From DATLGB01 sp037724045 (GTDB lineage Bacteria; Actinomycetota; Thermoleophilia; Solirubrobacterales; Solirubrobacteraceae), in NCBI GenBank assembly GCA_037724045.1, contig JBBJOW010000012.1, positions 1 through 64,000 on the forward strand: a stretch of 64,000 nt of DNA. The letters run 5' to 3'. Positions within the stretch are counted from its first letter, which is position 1; each line of letters starts with the position of its first letter. Of this stretch, positions 30,628-39,517 are shown one piece after another. The notes beneath the pieces are model-generated. The model had not been told where the DNA came from, made no database searches, and saw only the letters and a list, made by a program, of their open reading frames with translations. Both the position numbers and the translations under genes were made by a program.

Positions 30628-31977
30628 CTACGCGACCACCCAGGTGTCCTTGGCGCCGCCGTTGCGCGAGGAGTTGACGATCATCTCCCCCTCGTCGAGC
30701 GCGACGCGGGTGAGCCCGCCCGGCATCGCGTACGGCTCGCCGACGCCGTAGAAGACGAACGGCCGCAGGTCGACGTGGCGCGGCTCGAGCCGCCCGTCGA
30801 TCACCGTCGGATGCACCGACAGCGGCGAGTACTCCTGGATGACGTACTCCGCCGGCGCCGCGCGCAGGGCGTCCGCGGCGGCCCCGCGCTCCTGCTCGCT
30901 CGCGCGCGGCCCGATGACCACGCCCGCGCCGCCGTGGCCGGCGCGCGGCTTGATGACGAGCTCGTCGAGGCGGTCGAGCGCGCGGTGAAGAACGCCCGGC
31001 TCCATCAGGTCGTAGGTCCGCACGCTCTCGATCATCGGCTCCTCGTCGAGATAGAAGCGGATCATCTGCTCCACGTGGGCGTGCAGCAGCTTGTCGTCGG
31101 CCACCCCGGTGCCGAAGGCGTTGACCAGCCCGAGCCTGCCGCGCGACCAGGGCTCCAGCAGCAGCTGCGCGACCGGGGTCAGCCCGCCGCGCGGGTGCCC
31201 GAGGCGGTCCTCGTCGGTGCGCCGGTAGACGACGTCCAGGCGCAGCTCGCCGTCGTCGGTGCGCGCGCAGAGGAATCCGTCCTTGAGACGGAGGTCGGCG
31301 AGGCGCACGAGCGGCACCCCGAGCCGCGCCGCGATGGTGCGGTGGTCCCAGAAGGCGGAGTTCGACGGGCCGTCGGAGAGGATCGCGACGACGGGCTCGT
31401 CGACGCCGGCCGGGGCCGCCGCGAGCAGCGCCGCTCCGAGCGCGTCGAACGCGCCGTCGAGCGGCTGCAGGCCCTCCGGCGCCGGCACGTGGCTGGTGAC
31501 GGCGGCCCGCGCCGCCGTCGTGTAGGAGATCCCCGACGGAGTGCGGACGTTGTCCTCCAGCACGCGGAAGGCGCCGTCCGGGCCGCGCACGCAATCCAGC
31601 CCGGCGATGGTGATGAAGCGCCGCTCCTCGTGGACGGCCTGCTGCATCAGCGGCTCGAAGTACTCCGCGGTGGCGACCGCCGTCGCGGGGATCACGCCGT
31701 CGCGCACGATCCGCTGGCGCCCGTAGACGTCGGCGACGAAGCGGTCCAGGGCCCGCACGCGCTGGCCCAGCCCGGCCGCCAGCGGGTCCCACTCGGCGGC
31801 GCTCAGCACGCGCGGTACGGGATCGAGCTTGAACGGCTTCGTCTCGTCGCCGAAGGTCACGTCGGCGTGTGCGACCCAGTCCTCGACCGCCGCGGCGGCC
31901 GCCGCGGGGTCCAGGTCCGCGAACGCTGCCGGCAGGGGCTCCTCGAAGCAGCCGTGGACGTCCGTCGCTCCGACCAT
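30628..31977 (-). CDS. Circularly permuted ATP-grasp protein (DUF404/DUF407 type)
   Basis: A 449-residue protein of the circularly permuted ATP-grasp type 2 family. Typical stretches are VLSAAEWDPLAAGLGQRVRA, LDRFVADVYGRQRIV, FRVLEDNVRTPSGISY, NAFGTGVADDKLLHAHVEQM, LDELVIKPRAGHGGAGVVIG and HVDLRPFVFYG. These proteins are predicted peptide or amide ligases. It is the first gene of the operon. The 288 bp upstream holds a hairpin with a CT microsatellite. No biochemical role is established for this arrangement. Confidence 0.9.
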   Translation of the reverse strand: MVGATDVHGCFEEPLPAAFADLDPAAAAAAVEDWVAHADVTFGDETKPFKLDPVPRVLSAAEWDPLAAGLGQRVRALDRFVADVYGRQRIVRDGVIPATAVATAEYFEPLMQQAVHEERRFITIAGLDCVRGPDGAFRVLEDNVRTPSGISYTTAARAAVTSHVPAPEGLQPLDGAFDALGAALLAAAPAGVDEPVVAILSDGPSNSAFWDHRTIAARLGVPLVRLADLRLKDGFLCARTDDGELRLDVVYRRTDEDRLGHPRGGLTPVAQLLLEPWSRGRLGLVNAFGTGVADDKLLHAHVEQMIRFYLDEEPMIESVRTYDLMEPGVLHRALDRLDELVIKPRAGHGGAGVVIGPRASEQERGAAADALRAAPAEYVIQEYSPLSVHPTVIDGRLEPRHVDLRPFVFYGVGEPYAMPGGLTRVALDEGEMIVNSSRNGGAKDTWVVA

Positions 31978-32202
31978 GCGGCAACGCTAGGACGCCGCCT
32001 CAGCGGACGCTTTGGCCTTGTGGAGAAAAAAACGCCGCGGGCGGTCCGCCATGCGGGCACCGGTTCGCCACGCGGGTGGTCGGCGGCCACCCGCCTTTCG
32101 CCGGGTGGACATGGTGAGGACCCGCTTGCGGCGCGAAGCTGTGCAGGCCGCTGCAGTCCTGCCGGGGGGCAGGGCCTCCAGCGTCGCTTACGAGACCGGT
32201 CC

Positions 32203-32259
32203 CCTCTCCGTGCTGCTGTTGCTCTCTCTCTCTCTCTCTCCTCTCGCAGCACGGAGAGG
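32203..32259. terminator. Strong hairpin with (CT)n loop
   Basis: The perfect 14 bp inverted repeat CCTCTCCGTGCTGC / GCAGCACGGAGAGG (32203-32216 and 32246-32259) encloses a 29-base loop consisting largely of CT dinucleotide repeats. It begins 6 bp after the stop of the beta-propeller gene (minus strand) and is likely its terminator. The rest of 31978-32202 shows GC-rich local hairpins (for instance GCGGGTGG and CCACCCGC) but no gene. Confidence 0.6.
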
Positions 32260-32265
32260 ATCCGG

Positions 32266-34128
32266 TCAGCGTCCGGCGCTGAAGGCTGCGAAGCCGTCCT
32301 CGGCCCACGAGTCCAGCGAGGACGCCTTCACGCCGGCGTCGGACGTCGTGACGAGACGGTCGCCGATGACGATCGAGCGGCGCACCACCGCCCTGCCGTG
32401 GTCGACGCGGCCGGCCTCGGCGATGCCGTCCGGCCGCACGGTCAGCCCGACGGCGTCGGCCTCGATCTCGTTCCGAGCCGCCATGCAAGGCTGGTCGGGC
32501 GGGCACGGTTGCGGGTCGTTGTAGCTCTGCACCGGCAGCACGGCGAGCTCGCGCGGCTGCCACCACAGGAAGGCGTGGTGGTCGTAGGCGACCTCCGAGG
32601 AGCCGTTGTCGAAGGTGACCCGCCGCTCGAGCCGCGGGTCCGCGAGGTCGGACACGTCGAACAGCGAGACCTGCAGGCCGAAGGCGCCCGTGGCCTCGTC
32701 GGGCCCCGTGCCCACGCCGATCAGCCGGGCGCCGGCGATCGGGTGCAGGTAGGAGGAGAACCCGGGGATCTTCAGCTCGCCGAGCACCTTCGGCGCGGCA
32801 GGGTCGGTCAGGTCGACGGTGTACAGCGGGTCGATCTGGCGAAAGGTGACGACGTAGCCCGTGTCGCCGAGGAAGCGCACCGCGAAGATGCGCTCGCCCT
32901 TGCCGAGCCCGTCGATCTGTCCGAGTCGCTCGAGGCGGCCGTCGGCGGCCGCAAGGGTGGTGACGAAGCTCTGCGACGGGTTCTCGGTGCCGCCGAACCA
33001 AGGCGGGGTGTCCGTTGTCGCGACGCGCAGCACCCCGGCGTGCTCGGACAGCGAGAACTGGTTCAGCGCGAAGCCGGGCACGACCCCGCTGCCGCGGTAG
33101 CTCGTGTTGTTGGCGTCGTCGAGCGAGAAGCGGTGGATCTGCGTCGTGACGCCGCTCGGGGCGGGACCGTCGAAGCGGTCCTCGAGCCCCGGCTGGTAGC
33201 GCTGCGTCGCGACGTAGAGGTTGTCGGCCGAGGCGTAGACGGTCTCTCCGCCGGTCATGACCGCGTCGGCGTCGACCGGATCGAGGCCCTTGTCGAAGTT
33301 GAGGGTCAGCACCGTGAGCTGCTCGAGGCCGGAGAAGGAGCGCGAGCGCCGGACCTCGCGACACCCGAGCAGGCGGCGCTCGGACGTGCTCCCGGCGGCG
33401 CTGGCGAAGCGCCCGCGCGGCAGCCAGGCACGCGGCCGCCGTTCGTCGGCTAGCCCCGGCGTGACGTACTCCGGCGGGCGCAGGGCGAGGACGACGCGCA
33501 CGGTGCGCTCGGTACGGCGCGCGGAGACCACGGAGCCGTCGACGTTCAGCGTGCGCTCGAGGACCGGCGCGGCGGGATCGGCGACGTCGACGTAGGCCAG
33601 CGAGGTCGTGCCCTCGAAGTCGGTCCAGTACACGAGCAGTCGCTGCGTGCGCCGGTCGAAGAGCATCTGGTGGCCGTAGCCCTCGCCGACGGCCACCGAC
33701 CCCAGCAGGACCGGCGCGCCGCGGACGTCGACCACGTGCAGCGTCCCTGCGGACGTCAGCGCGTACAGCGTCTCGCCGTCCGTCTTGACGATGTCGGGCT
33801 CGAAGACGCCGGCCTCCTGGTTGTTGGTCAGCGAGAAGGCCTCGCCCGAGATCGTGGAGTCGTTGGTCGGCGCGGCCGCCGGCGCCGGCGCCCCCGCGGC
33901 CGAGCCGCCGGCGGGGCCGGCAGCGGGCATCGGCGGTGTGAAGGGCCGGAAGCCGACCGGCGGGCCGCCGGGCTCGTAGCGGTCGGCGTGCCGGTTGGCG
34001 TAGCGCACGAGCTCGCTGCAGTCGCCGAAGGCGATCAGGCGCGCCTTGCTCTTGCGCGCCGCCTTGGTGGGCGGTGCCACCGACAGCGCCAGCAGCACCG
34101 TCAGCACGCAGAAGAGAAGCCTTCTCAT
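32266..34128 (-). CDS. Secreted beta-propeller protein (COG4880-like)
   Basis: A 620-residue exported protein with a signal peptide of about 22 residues (MRRLLFCVLTVLLALSVAPP). A short Pro/Ala-rich linker is followed by repeated propeller blades: GEAFSLTNNQEAGVFEPDIV, KTDGETLYALTSAGTLHVVD, DRLVTTSD and others. This order matches actinobacterial and archaeal secreted proteins with a C-terminal propeller distantly related to WD40. The role is unknown and probably extracellular. The ATG at 34128 leaves a proper signal peptide; the earlier ATG at 34164 does not. A GC hairpin with a CT repeat follows the stop. Confidence 0.83.
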   Translation of the reverse strand: MRRLLFCVLTVLLALSVAPPTKAARKSKARLIAFGDCSELVRYANRHADRYEPGGPPVGFRPFTPPMPAAGPAGGSAAGAPAPAAAPTNDSTISGEAFSLTNNQEAGVFEPDIVKTDGETLYALTSAGTLHVVDVRGAPVLLGSVAVGEGYGHQMLFDRRTQRLLVYWTDFEGTTSLAYVDVADPAAPVLERTLNVDGSVVSARRTERTVRVVLALRPPEYVTPGLADERRPRAWLPRGRFASAAGSTSERRLLGCREVRRSRSFSGLEQLTVLTLNFDKGLDPVDADAVMTGGETVYASADNLYVATQRYQPGLEDRFDGPAPSGVTTQIHRFSLDDANNTSYRGSGVVPGFALNQFSLSEHAGVLRVATTDTPPWFGGTENPSQSFVTTLAAADGRLERLGQIDGLGKGERIFAVRFLGDTGYVVTFRQIDPLYTVDLTDPAAPKVLGELKIPGFSSYLHPIAGARLIGVGTGPDEATGAFGLQVSLFDVSDLADPRLERRVTFDNGSSEVAYDHHAFLWWQPRELAVLPVQSYNDPQPCPPDQPCMAARNEIEADAVGLTVRPDGIAEAGRVDHGRAVVRRSIVIGDRLVTTSDAGVKASSLDSWAEDGFAAFSAGR

Positions 34129-34223
34129 GGTCACGATGGTCCTCCGCCGCGCGGACGGCGTCAAGGGCGCGGCGTCCGTTGAGGTGGCGCTTGCCCGCTC
34201 GCCGATCGGGGAAGCTCTCCGGC

Positions 34224-35111
34224 ATGACCGCCGCCAGATGGCCCGACGGGGCCCTGCTCGGGCTCGCCGCCTCGATGCGCACCTTCGTCCCCGCCGCGAC
34301 GTTCGCCGTGCGCGGCCGGCTGACCGGCAGGGCGCGGACCGCGGCGCTCGTCGCGGCGGCGGGCGAGCTAGCCGTCGACAAGGCGCCGTTCGCGACGCCG
34401 CGCACGGACCTGCCCGCCTTCGGCGCCCGGATCGTCGCCGGCGCGCTGTCCGGGGCCGCCGTCGCGGGGCCGGCGGGCGCGGCGGCGGGAGGGGCGACCG
34501 CCGCAGCGGGCACCCTGGCCAGCTACCAGGCGCGCAAGCTGCTGTGCGCCGCGACGGGCCTGCCGGACCCGGTGTACGCGATCGCCGAGGACGTCCTCGC
34601 CGTGAGCGCCGCCGCGTACGCGACGCGCCCGTCGGCGGAGCAGGACGCCGAGGTGCAGCCCGAGCCGGTCCTGCGCGCCGCCGCGCGCGGCCTGGCGGCC
34701 GGCGTCGCCGGGACCGTCGCGATGACCGTGGCCCAGAGCGCCTACTACCAGCTGACCGACGCCAGGCCGAGCGACGCGCCGCTGAAGGTTGCGCAGAAGG
34801 TCGTCAAGGTGCCGCGCGAGCACCGCGCGAAGGTCAACACCGGCATGCACGTCCTCTACGGGTCCTGGTGGGGGATCCCGTTCGGGGTCCTCGCGGGCAC
34901 CCGAGGGTCGCAACCGGAGCCGGCCGGCGTCGCCTTCGGCCTCGCGGTGTGGGGCGCGAGCCTCGCCCAGCTCCCGGCGCTGGGCCTCGCACCGCCGCCG
35001 TGGAAGCAGTCGCCGCGCGCCCTGGCCACGGACGCCGGCTTCCACGTCATCTACGGGCTCGGCGCCGCGGCCGCGCTCAGAGCGCTGTCACCGTCGTCGC
35101 ACGCGCGATGA
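34224..35111 (+). CDS. Membrane protein, DUF4126-like N-terminus
   Basis: A 295-residue multi-pass protein. The N-terminal half (GALLGLAASMRTFVPAATFA, then GELAVDKAPFATPRTDLPAF) resembles DUF4126, with several short hydrophobic helices. The C-terminal half (GTVAMTVAQSAYYQLTD, NTGMHVLYGSWWGIPFGVLA) resembles DUF1440-like membrane proteins. The function is unknown. The ATG at 34224 follows GGGGAAGC. The 3' end overlaps the convergent rpiA gene by 35 bp. Confidence 0.7.
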   Translation: MTAARWPDGALLGLAASMRTFVPAATFAVRGRLTGRARTAALVAAAGELAVDKAPFATPRTDLPAFGARIVAGALSGAAVAGPAGAAAGGATAAAGTLASYQARKLLCAATGLPDPVYAIAEDVLAVSAAAYATRPSAEQDAEVQPEPVLRAAARGLAAGVAGTVAMTVAQSAYYQLTDARPSDAPLKVAQKVVKVPREHRAKVNTGMHVLYGSWWGIPFGVLAGTRGSQPEPAGVAFGLAVWGASLAQLPALGLAPPPWKQSPRALATDAGFHVIYGLGAAAALRALSPSSHAR

Positions 35112-35715
35112 GCACGTCGCTCACGAGCGCGGGCGCGAAGAGCCCGTGGGCGACGACGCCGGGGACGGCGTCCAGCCGCGCGGCCAGCTGCGCCGGATCG
35201 CCCACCGGACCGAGGTAGTCGGCGATCACGCCGCCGTCCGGGCTCGACGGCACGTCGCGCAGCGCGACATCCCCGATCGCGCGCAGCGTGGCATCGAGGC
35301 CGTAGGCGAGCAGCTCGAGCGGCACGGGCGGCCCGATCGCGTCGACCGGCTTGTCGGAGGAGCCGATGACCACGAAGCGGTCTGCTGCCGCGGCGACGAT
35401 CTTCTCCCGCGTGTGGGCGGCGCCGCCGCCCTTGACCAGCCAGCGGTCGGGCGACACCTGGTCGGTTCCGTCGATGGCGATGTCCAGGCGCGCGAGGCCC
35501 TCGAACGGCTCGACGTGCAGCCCGAGCTCGCGACAGCGGCGCTCAGTGGCCGGCGACGTGGCCACGCAGCGCACGCCATCGAGGCCGCGGGCCGCGAGAG
35601 CATCCAGGAGGTGGGCGACGGTGGACCCGGTGCCCAGGCCGACCAGCTGGCCCGCCTGGACCAGCTCGGCCGCGGCCTCGGCCGCGACGCGCTTCTCGAG
35701 TTCGAGGTCGGCCAT
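35077..35715 (-). CDS. rpiA: Ribose-5-phosphate isomerase A
   Basis: A 212-residue RpiA that interconverts ribose 5-phosphate and ribulose 5-phosphate. Motifs are VGLGTGSTVAHLLDAL (phosphate loop), LDIAIDGTDQV with the catalytic acid region, and WLVKGGGAAHTREKIVA. It is slightly shorter than the Escherichia coli type but complete. It is divergent from the adenylate cyclase gene (55 bp gap) and overlaps the membrane protein gene tail to tail. Confidence 0.92.
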   Translation of the reverse strand: MADLELEKRVAAEAAAELVQAGQLVGLGTGSTVAHLLDALAARGLDGVRCVATSPATERRCRELGLHVEPFEGLARLDIAIDGTDQVSPDRWLVKGGGAAHTREKIVAAAADRFVVIGSSDKPVDAIGPPVPLELLAYGLDATLRAIGDVALRDVPSSPDGGVIADYLGPVGDPAQLAARLDAVPGVVAHGLFAPALVSDVLIARATTVTAL

Positions 35716-35770
35716 CGAGAGCGAACTCTGTCACACAAGACAGTCGGCGGCCATGAGACAATCGGGCGAC

Positions 35771-37336
35771 ATGGGAGCGACCGCGACGACCGCCGGGCGG
35801 GCGGGCCGTGTCGAGATGGACGACCGGCGCGCGATGGTCTGCCACATCGACCGCCGCGCGACGGCCTCGCAGATCCTCGCCAACATGGTGGGCGCGGTGG
35901 ACGTTGCGTTGCTGCTGTTCTTCGTGCTGCCCGGGCCCGCCGAGATCTCGCTAGGGGACAGCTGGCAGCGCAACGCGATCGGGATGGCGGTCTACCTGCC
36001 GCTGTCGTGCTTGCTTGGTGTCTGGTTCGGGCGTCGCATGAGCCCGACGTCGGCGTCCTGGGTCATCGAGGGCCGCGTGCCGACCGCTGCCGAGCGCGAT
36101 CGCGTCCTGCACGGTCCCAACTGGTGCTTCAAGTCCAACGCCGGGCTCTGGCTCGGGGCCATGATCCTGTTCGTCGCGATCAATGCCCCCACGTCGTGGG
36201 AGCTCGCGTTCCACGTCGGCTGGACGCTGTTTCTCGGCGGCATGACGACGTGCGGGATCGCGTATCTGCTGCTCGAGCGCGACTGGCGTCCGCTGACTGA
36301 GCTCGCGCTCTCCGCCGGCCCGCCCGCGGAGCCGGTGTGGCCGCGGATCGAGGGCCGGCTCGTGCTCGGCTGGCTGCTGGCGACCGGCGCGCCCCTGCTG
36401 GGACTCATCTCGGTCGCCTGCGACGCGTTCCTCAACGACACGCCGGGCGAGGAGGTTGCGCGCGCGACGCTCGCGCTCGCTCTTGTCGGCTTCCTCACCG
36501 GTCTCGCGGTCACCGTCGTGACCGCGCGCAGCGTCGCGCGACCTTTGACGTCGGTGCGCAAGGCGCTCGCCCGCGTGCAGGCGGGCGACCTATCCACCGG
36601 GGTGCGCGTCAGCGATGGCAGCGAGGTCGGATTCGTCCAGTCCGGGCTGAACGCCATGGTCGGCGGCCTGCGCGAGCGCGAGCGCATGCAGGACCTGTAC
36701 TCGCGCCAGGTGGGGGAGGAGGTGGCGCGTGCCGCGCTTGCCGACGAGCCGCGCCTCGGTGGCGAGGAACGCGAGATCGCGGCGCTCTTCGTCGACGTCA
36801 TCGGGTCGACCACGATGGCCCTCGAGGCGCCTCCAGAGCGCGTCGTCGCGCGGCTCAACCGCTTCTTCGCGGTCGTCGTCGACGTCGCCGCGGAGCACGG
36901 GGGATGGGTCAACAAGTTCGAGGGCGACGCCGCGCTGTGCGTGTTCGGCGCTCCTGTCGCAGGGGAGGACCCGGCGGGCTGCGCTCTCGCCGCCGGGCGC
37001 GAGCTGCAGGCGCGGCTGCGGCGCGACGTGCCCGAGCTGCGCGCCGCGGTCGGGCTCTCCGCAGGCCCCGCCGTCGCGGGCTGGATCGGTGCGGCGCAGC
37101 GCTACGAGTACACGGTGATCGGCGACCCTGTCAACGTGGCGTCACGGCTGTGCGAGCTGGCCAAGGGCGAGCCGGGACGGCTGCTGGCCTCCGAGGCGAT
37201 CGTACGGCGCGCGCAGGCCGACGAGCGCGATCGCTGGCAGCTCGGCGAGGCTGAGATCCTGCGCGGTCGCTCCACCCCGACGCGCCTCGCGCGGTCAGTC
37301 GCGGTCGGCGCCGAACGCAAACGAGCGCAGGGCTGA
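35771..37336 (+). CDS. Membrane-bound class III adenylate cyclase with HAMP domain
   Basis: A 521-residue cyclase. Six membrane segments precede a HAMP linker (ARPLTSVRKALARVQAGDLS) and a class III catalytic domain, the layout of the Mycobacterium Rv1318c/Rv3645 group. Catalytic residues are seen: both metal Asp (FVDVIGST, EGDAALCVFG), purine-specifying Lys (WVNKFEG) and Asp (TVIGDPVN), and transition-state Asn/Arg (NVASRL). It should make cAMP. The ATG at 35771 is chosen; one at 35753 is equally possible. It overlaps the 3' end of the next minus-strand gene by 42 bp. Confidence 0.87.
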   Translation: MGATATTAGRAGRVEMDDRRAMVCHIDRRATASQILANMVGAVDVALLLFFVLPGPAEISLGDSWQRNAIGMAVYLPLSCLLGVWFGRRMSPTSASWVIEGRVPTAAERDRVLHGPNWCFKSNAGLWLGAMILFVAINAPTSWELAFHVGWTLFLGGMTTCGIAYLLLERDWRPLTELALSAGPPAEPVWPRIEGRLVLGWLLATGAPLLGLISVACDAFLNDTPGEEVARATLALALVGFLTGLAVTVVTARSVARPLTSVRKALARVQAGDLSTGVRVSDGSEVGFVQSGLNAMVGGLRERERMQDLYSRQVGEEVARAALADEPRLGGEEREIAALFVDVIGSTTMALEAPPERVVARLNRFFAVVVDVAAEHGGWVNKFEGDAALCVFGAPVAGEDPAGCALAAGRELQARLRRDVPELRAAVGLSAGPAVAGWIGAAQRYEYTVIGDPVNVASRLCELAKGEPGRLLASEAIVRRAQADERDRWQLGEAEILRGRSTPTRLARSVAVGAERKRAQG

Positions 37337-37849
37337 GCGCATGGCCAGCGAGACGCGCTGGCCGCCGCCCTGGTCGCGGCCGGGAGGCTGCTTCTCCGCG
37401 AAGGTGAGCACGATCGCGTCCCTCGTCCCCGGCGTCTCCTCGGGCACGAGGATCAGCGTCGTGCCGCCCGCGTAGCCGAGCTCGTAGCCCGGCGCCCCGT
37501 TGATGCGTGCGCGGGTGTCCGTGGTCAGGCGCAGGCCGCGCTCGCGCGCGTAGTTGTCGGCGAACACCGGGAGGACCCCGACGACGTCTCCGTCGTAGGG
37601 GGGCAGCTGCGTGCGCCGGACCGAGAGCGTCGCGACGAGCTCCCTGCGCGCGCCGCGCAGGCGCAGCAGCTCGCCGGGCTCACGCGCGACCGGCACCATC
37701 TGTTCGTCGTCGTAGAGCACGGTGAACACCGGCGCGCCGTCATGGACGTAGAGCGTCTTTGAGTCCAGCGGGTCGCGGATCGCCAGCACGTACACCCCAG
37801 CGGCCACGACCACGGCCACGCCCAGCGCCGCGGCGACCCGGTTCCTCAC
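37295..37849 (-). CDS. Membrane-anchored hypothetical protein
   Basis: A 184-residue protein with an N-terminal membrane anchor (AAALGVAVVVAAGVYVLAI) and an extracytoplasmic domain of about 155 residues (VFTVLYDDEQMVPVAREPGE, APGYELGYAGGTTLILVPEE). No catalytic motif is visible. The GTG start overlaps the stop of the O-antigen ligase gene as GTGA, so it probably acts with it in surface-polymer assembly. It is convergent with the cyclase gene, overlapping it by 42 bp. Confidence 0.68.
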   Translation of the reverse strand: MRNRVAAALGVAVVVAAGVYVLAIRDPLDSKTLYVHDGAPVFTVLYDDEQMVPVAREPGELLRLRGARRELVATLSVRRTQLPPYDGDVVGVLPVFADNYARERGLRLTTDTRARINGAPGYELGYAGGTTLILVPEETPGTRDAIVLTFAEKQPPGRDQGGGQRVSLAMRSALRSFAFGADRD

Positions 37850-39357
37850 GCTTCGACGAGCTCGCGCTGCGGCTGCGCGCCGGCGTCGTCGGGCTCGCCG
37901 CGCCGGAGCCCGGCGGCGGCTGCCAGCAGGGCCCAGGTCAGGGGGTCCTCGAGGAACGCCGCGTAGACCAGGGTGTGCACGACCAGTGCGACGAAGGTCG
38001 CCGCGACCGCCGCCCGCGGCAGCGAGGCCCGCGCGCCGCGCAGCTGCAGCGACAGCGCGACGACGAGCAGGGCGATGTAGGCGGCGAGCCCGATGACCCC
38101 CTGCTCGGCGGCCACCGTCACGGGGATCGTGTGCGACTCCGCGGGCGAGCGCTCCGAGAGCAGATCCTCGCGGTCGCGGTAGCGCTCGGCGAACGAGCCC
38201 GAGCCGAAGCCGAAGACCGGCCGGTCGGCGAACATGTCCACACCGCCGCGCACGAGCAGCGCCCGCCCGGCCGTGGCCTTGTCGACGGCGGCGAAGGACC
38301 GGCTCTCCAGGCCGGCCAGGCCCGGGAACGCGATCACCGCAGCGACACCCGCGATCGCGAGTGCCCCGACGGTGAGCACCACCGGCCGTGTGCGCCAGCG
38401 CAGTGCGGCAAGCACTGCCAGGCCGACGAGCAGCGCGGCGAAGCTCGACTCCGACAACGAGGGCACGAGGCCCGCCCACAGCGCCGCGAGCAGCGCGCAG
38501 CACGCCCAGATCACGCGCCGATGCGGCGTCCACAGCATGAGCGCAGCCACGAGGACGATCGTCAGCGCAAGGAAGCGGCCGTAGATGTTCGGGTCGAAGA
38601 AGAGGCTGTTGACGCGGAAGTAGGGCTTGAGCTCGTTGGCCGTCAGCACCTTCTCGTTGGACAGCAGCAGCTCCTTGGTGAAGAACTGCACGATCCCGAC
38701 GGCGACGCAGACCAGCGCGAGCACGACGGTGAACGCCATCGCCCGCTTGACCACCTTCGGCGTCCAGGCCAGGTCGAGCAGCAGCCGGAACAGCAGCGCG
38801 AACGGAACGTAGAAGAAGCAGATCTTCTTGACCGCCGCGTCGACGTCGGTCGAGTAGATCGCCTGCGCCGCGTACAGGACGATCACCCCTGCCAGCACCT
38901 TCTCCACCAGTCGCACCCGGTGATCGCGCGGCTCGGGCTGCATCCGTCGCACCCGCACGCACCGCGCCAGCACCCCGCAGGCGATCACCCCGTACAGCGG
39001 CAGCAGCAGGTTCGCGGTCTCACTGCCGATAGCGATCGGCACCCGCACGGGCAGCGTCGCGAACGCAAGCACGAGCACCAGCCCCGGCTGACGCCGGAAC
39101 AGCACGGCACCCGCCACGAGGACCACCAGGCCGACGGCCGCTGCCGCCCCCGCCAGCGCCAGCCGCCCGTCCAGCGCATCACCGACCTGATCGCCGAGCA
39201 CCGACGCCAGCGCCAGCGCGGCGAGAACCACCGCGGCCACCATCGCCGGAGCCCGCCGGCGCGCGTCGTCGAGCACGAGCACGAACGCCACGGCAATCGC
39301 CGCGCCCAAAGCCAACGTGCCCTGGACCGCGGGGGCTATGGCGAGAACCATCGGCAT
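37846..39357 (-). CDS. O-antigen ligase/polymerase-family membrane protein
   Basis: A 503-residue polytopic protein with about 12 hydrophobic helices. The long extracytoplasmic loop with GRALLVRGGVDMFADRPVFG, then GSGSFAERYRD and SHTIPVTVAAEQG, is the Wzy/WaaL (O-antigen ligase) signature. It links or polymerises surface glycans outside the membrane. It starts at ATG 39357 (or 39351). It is divergent from a GT-C gene across a 160 bp gap with a 17 bp perfect inverted repeat. It belongs to the 37-47 kb glycopolymer region. Confidence 0.82.
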   Translation of the reverse strand: MPMVLAIAPAVQGTLALGAAIAVAFVLVLDDARRRAPAMVAAVVLAALALASVLGDQVGDALDGRLALAGAAAAVGLVVLVAGAVLFRRQPGLVLVLAFATLPVRVPIAIGSETANLLLPLYGVIACGVLARCVRVRRMQPEPRDHRVRLVEKVLAGVIVLYAAQAIYSTDVDAAVKKICFFYVPFALLFRLLLDLAWTPKVVKRAMAFTVVLALVCVAVGIVQFFTKELLLSNEKVLTANELKPYFRVNSLFFDPNIYGRFLALTIVLVAALMLWTPHRRVIWACCALLAALWAGLVPSLSESSFAALLVGLAVLAALRWRTRPVVLTVGALAIAGVAAVIAFPGLAGLESRSFAAVDKATAGRALLVRGGVDMFADRPVFGFGSGSFAERYRDREDLLSERSPAESHTIPVTVAAEQGVIGLAAYIALLVVALSLQLRGARASLPRAAVAATFVALVVHTLVYAAFLEDPLTWALLAAAAGLRRGEPDDAGAQPQRELVEA

Positions 39358-39416
39358 CGGCGCACAGGCTACGGCCGCCGGCGGCCGTCCTGGGAGCGCT
39401 CGTTGCCGTTCCGGGT

Positions 39417-39475
39417 GAGGGGGAACCCCTCTGGAGGAATTAGGGCTCGGTCCCCCGACAGAGGGGTTCCCCCTC
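39417..39475. repeat. Perfect 17 bp inverted repeat between divergent genes
   Basis: GAGGGGGAACCCCTCTG at 39417-39433 and its exact complement at 39459-39475, separated by 25 bases. It sits in the only gap between the O-antigen ligase gene and the divergent GT-C gene, so it could be an operator for both, or a small palindromic repeat like the others in this window. No other copy is seen. Confidence 0.6.
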
Positions 39476-39517
39476 GCACGGGACGCCGGACAGCGCACGG
39501 ATAGGGTCCGCGCGGCC

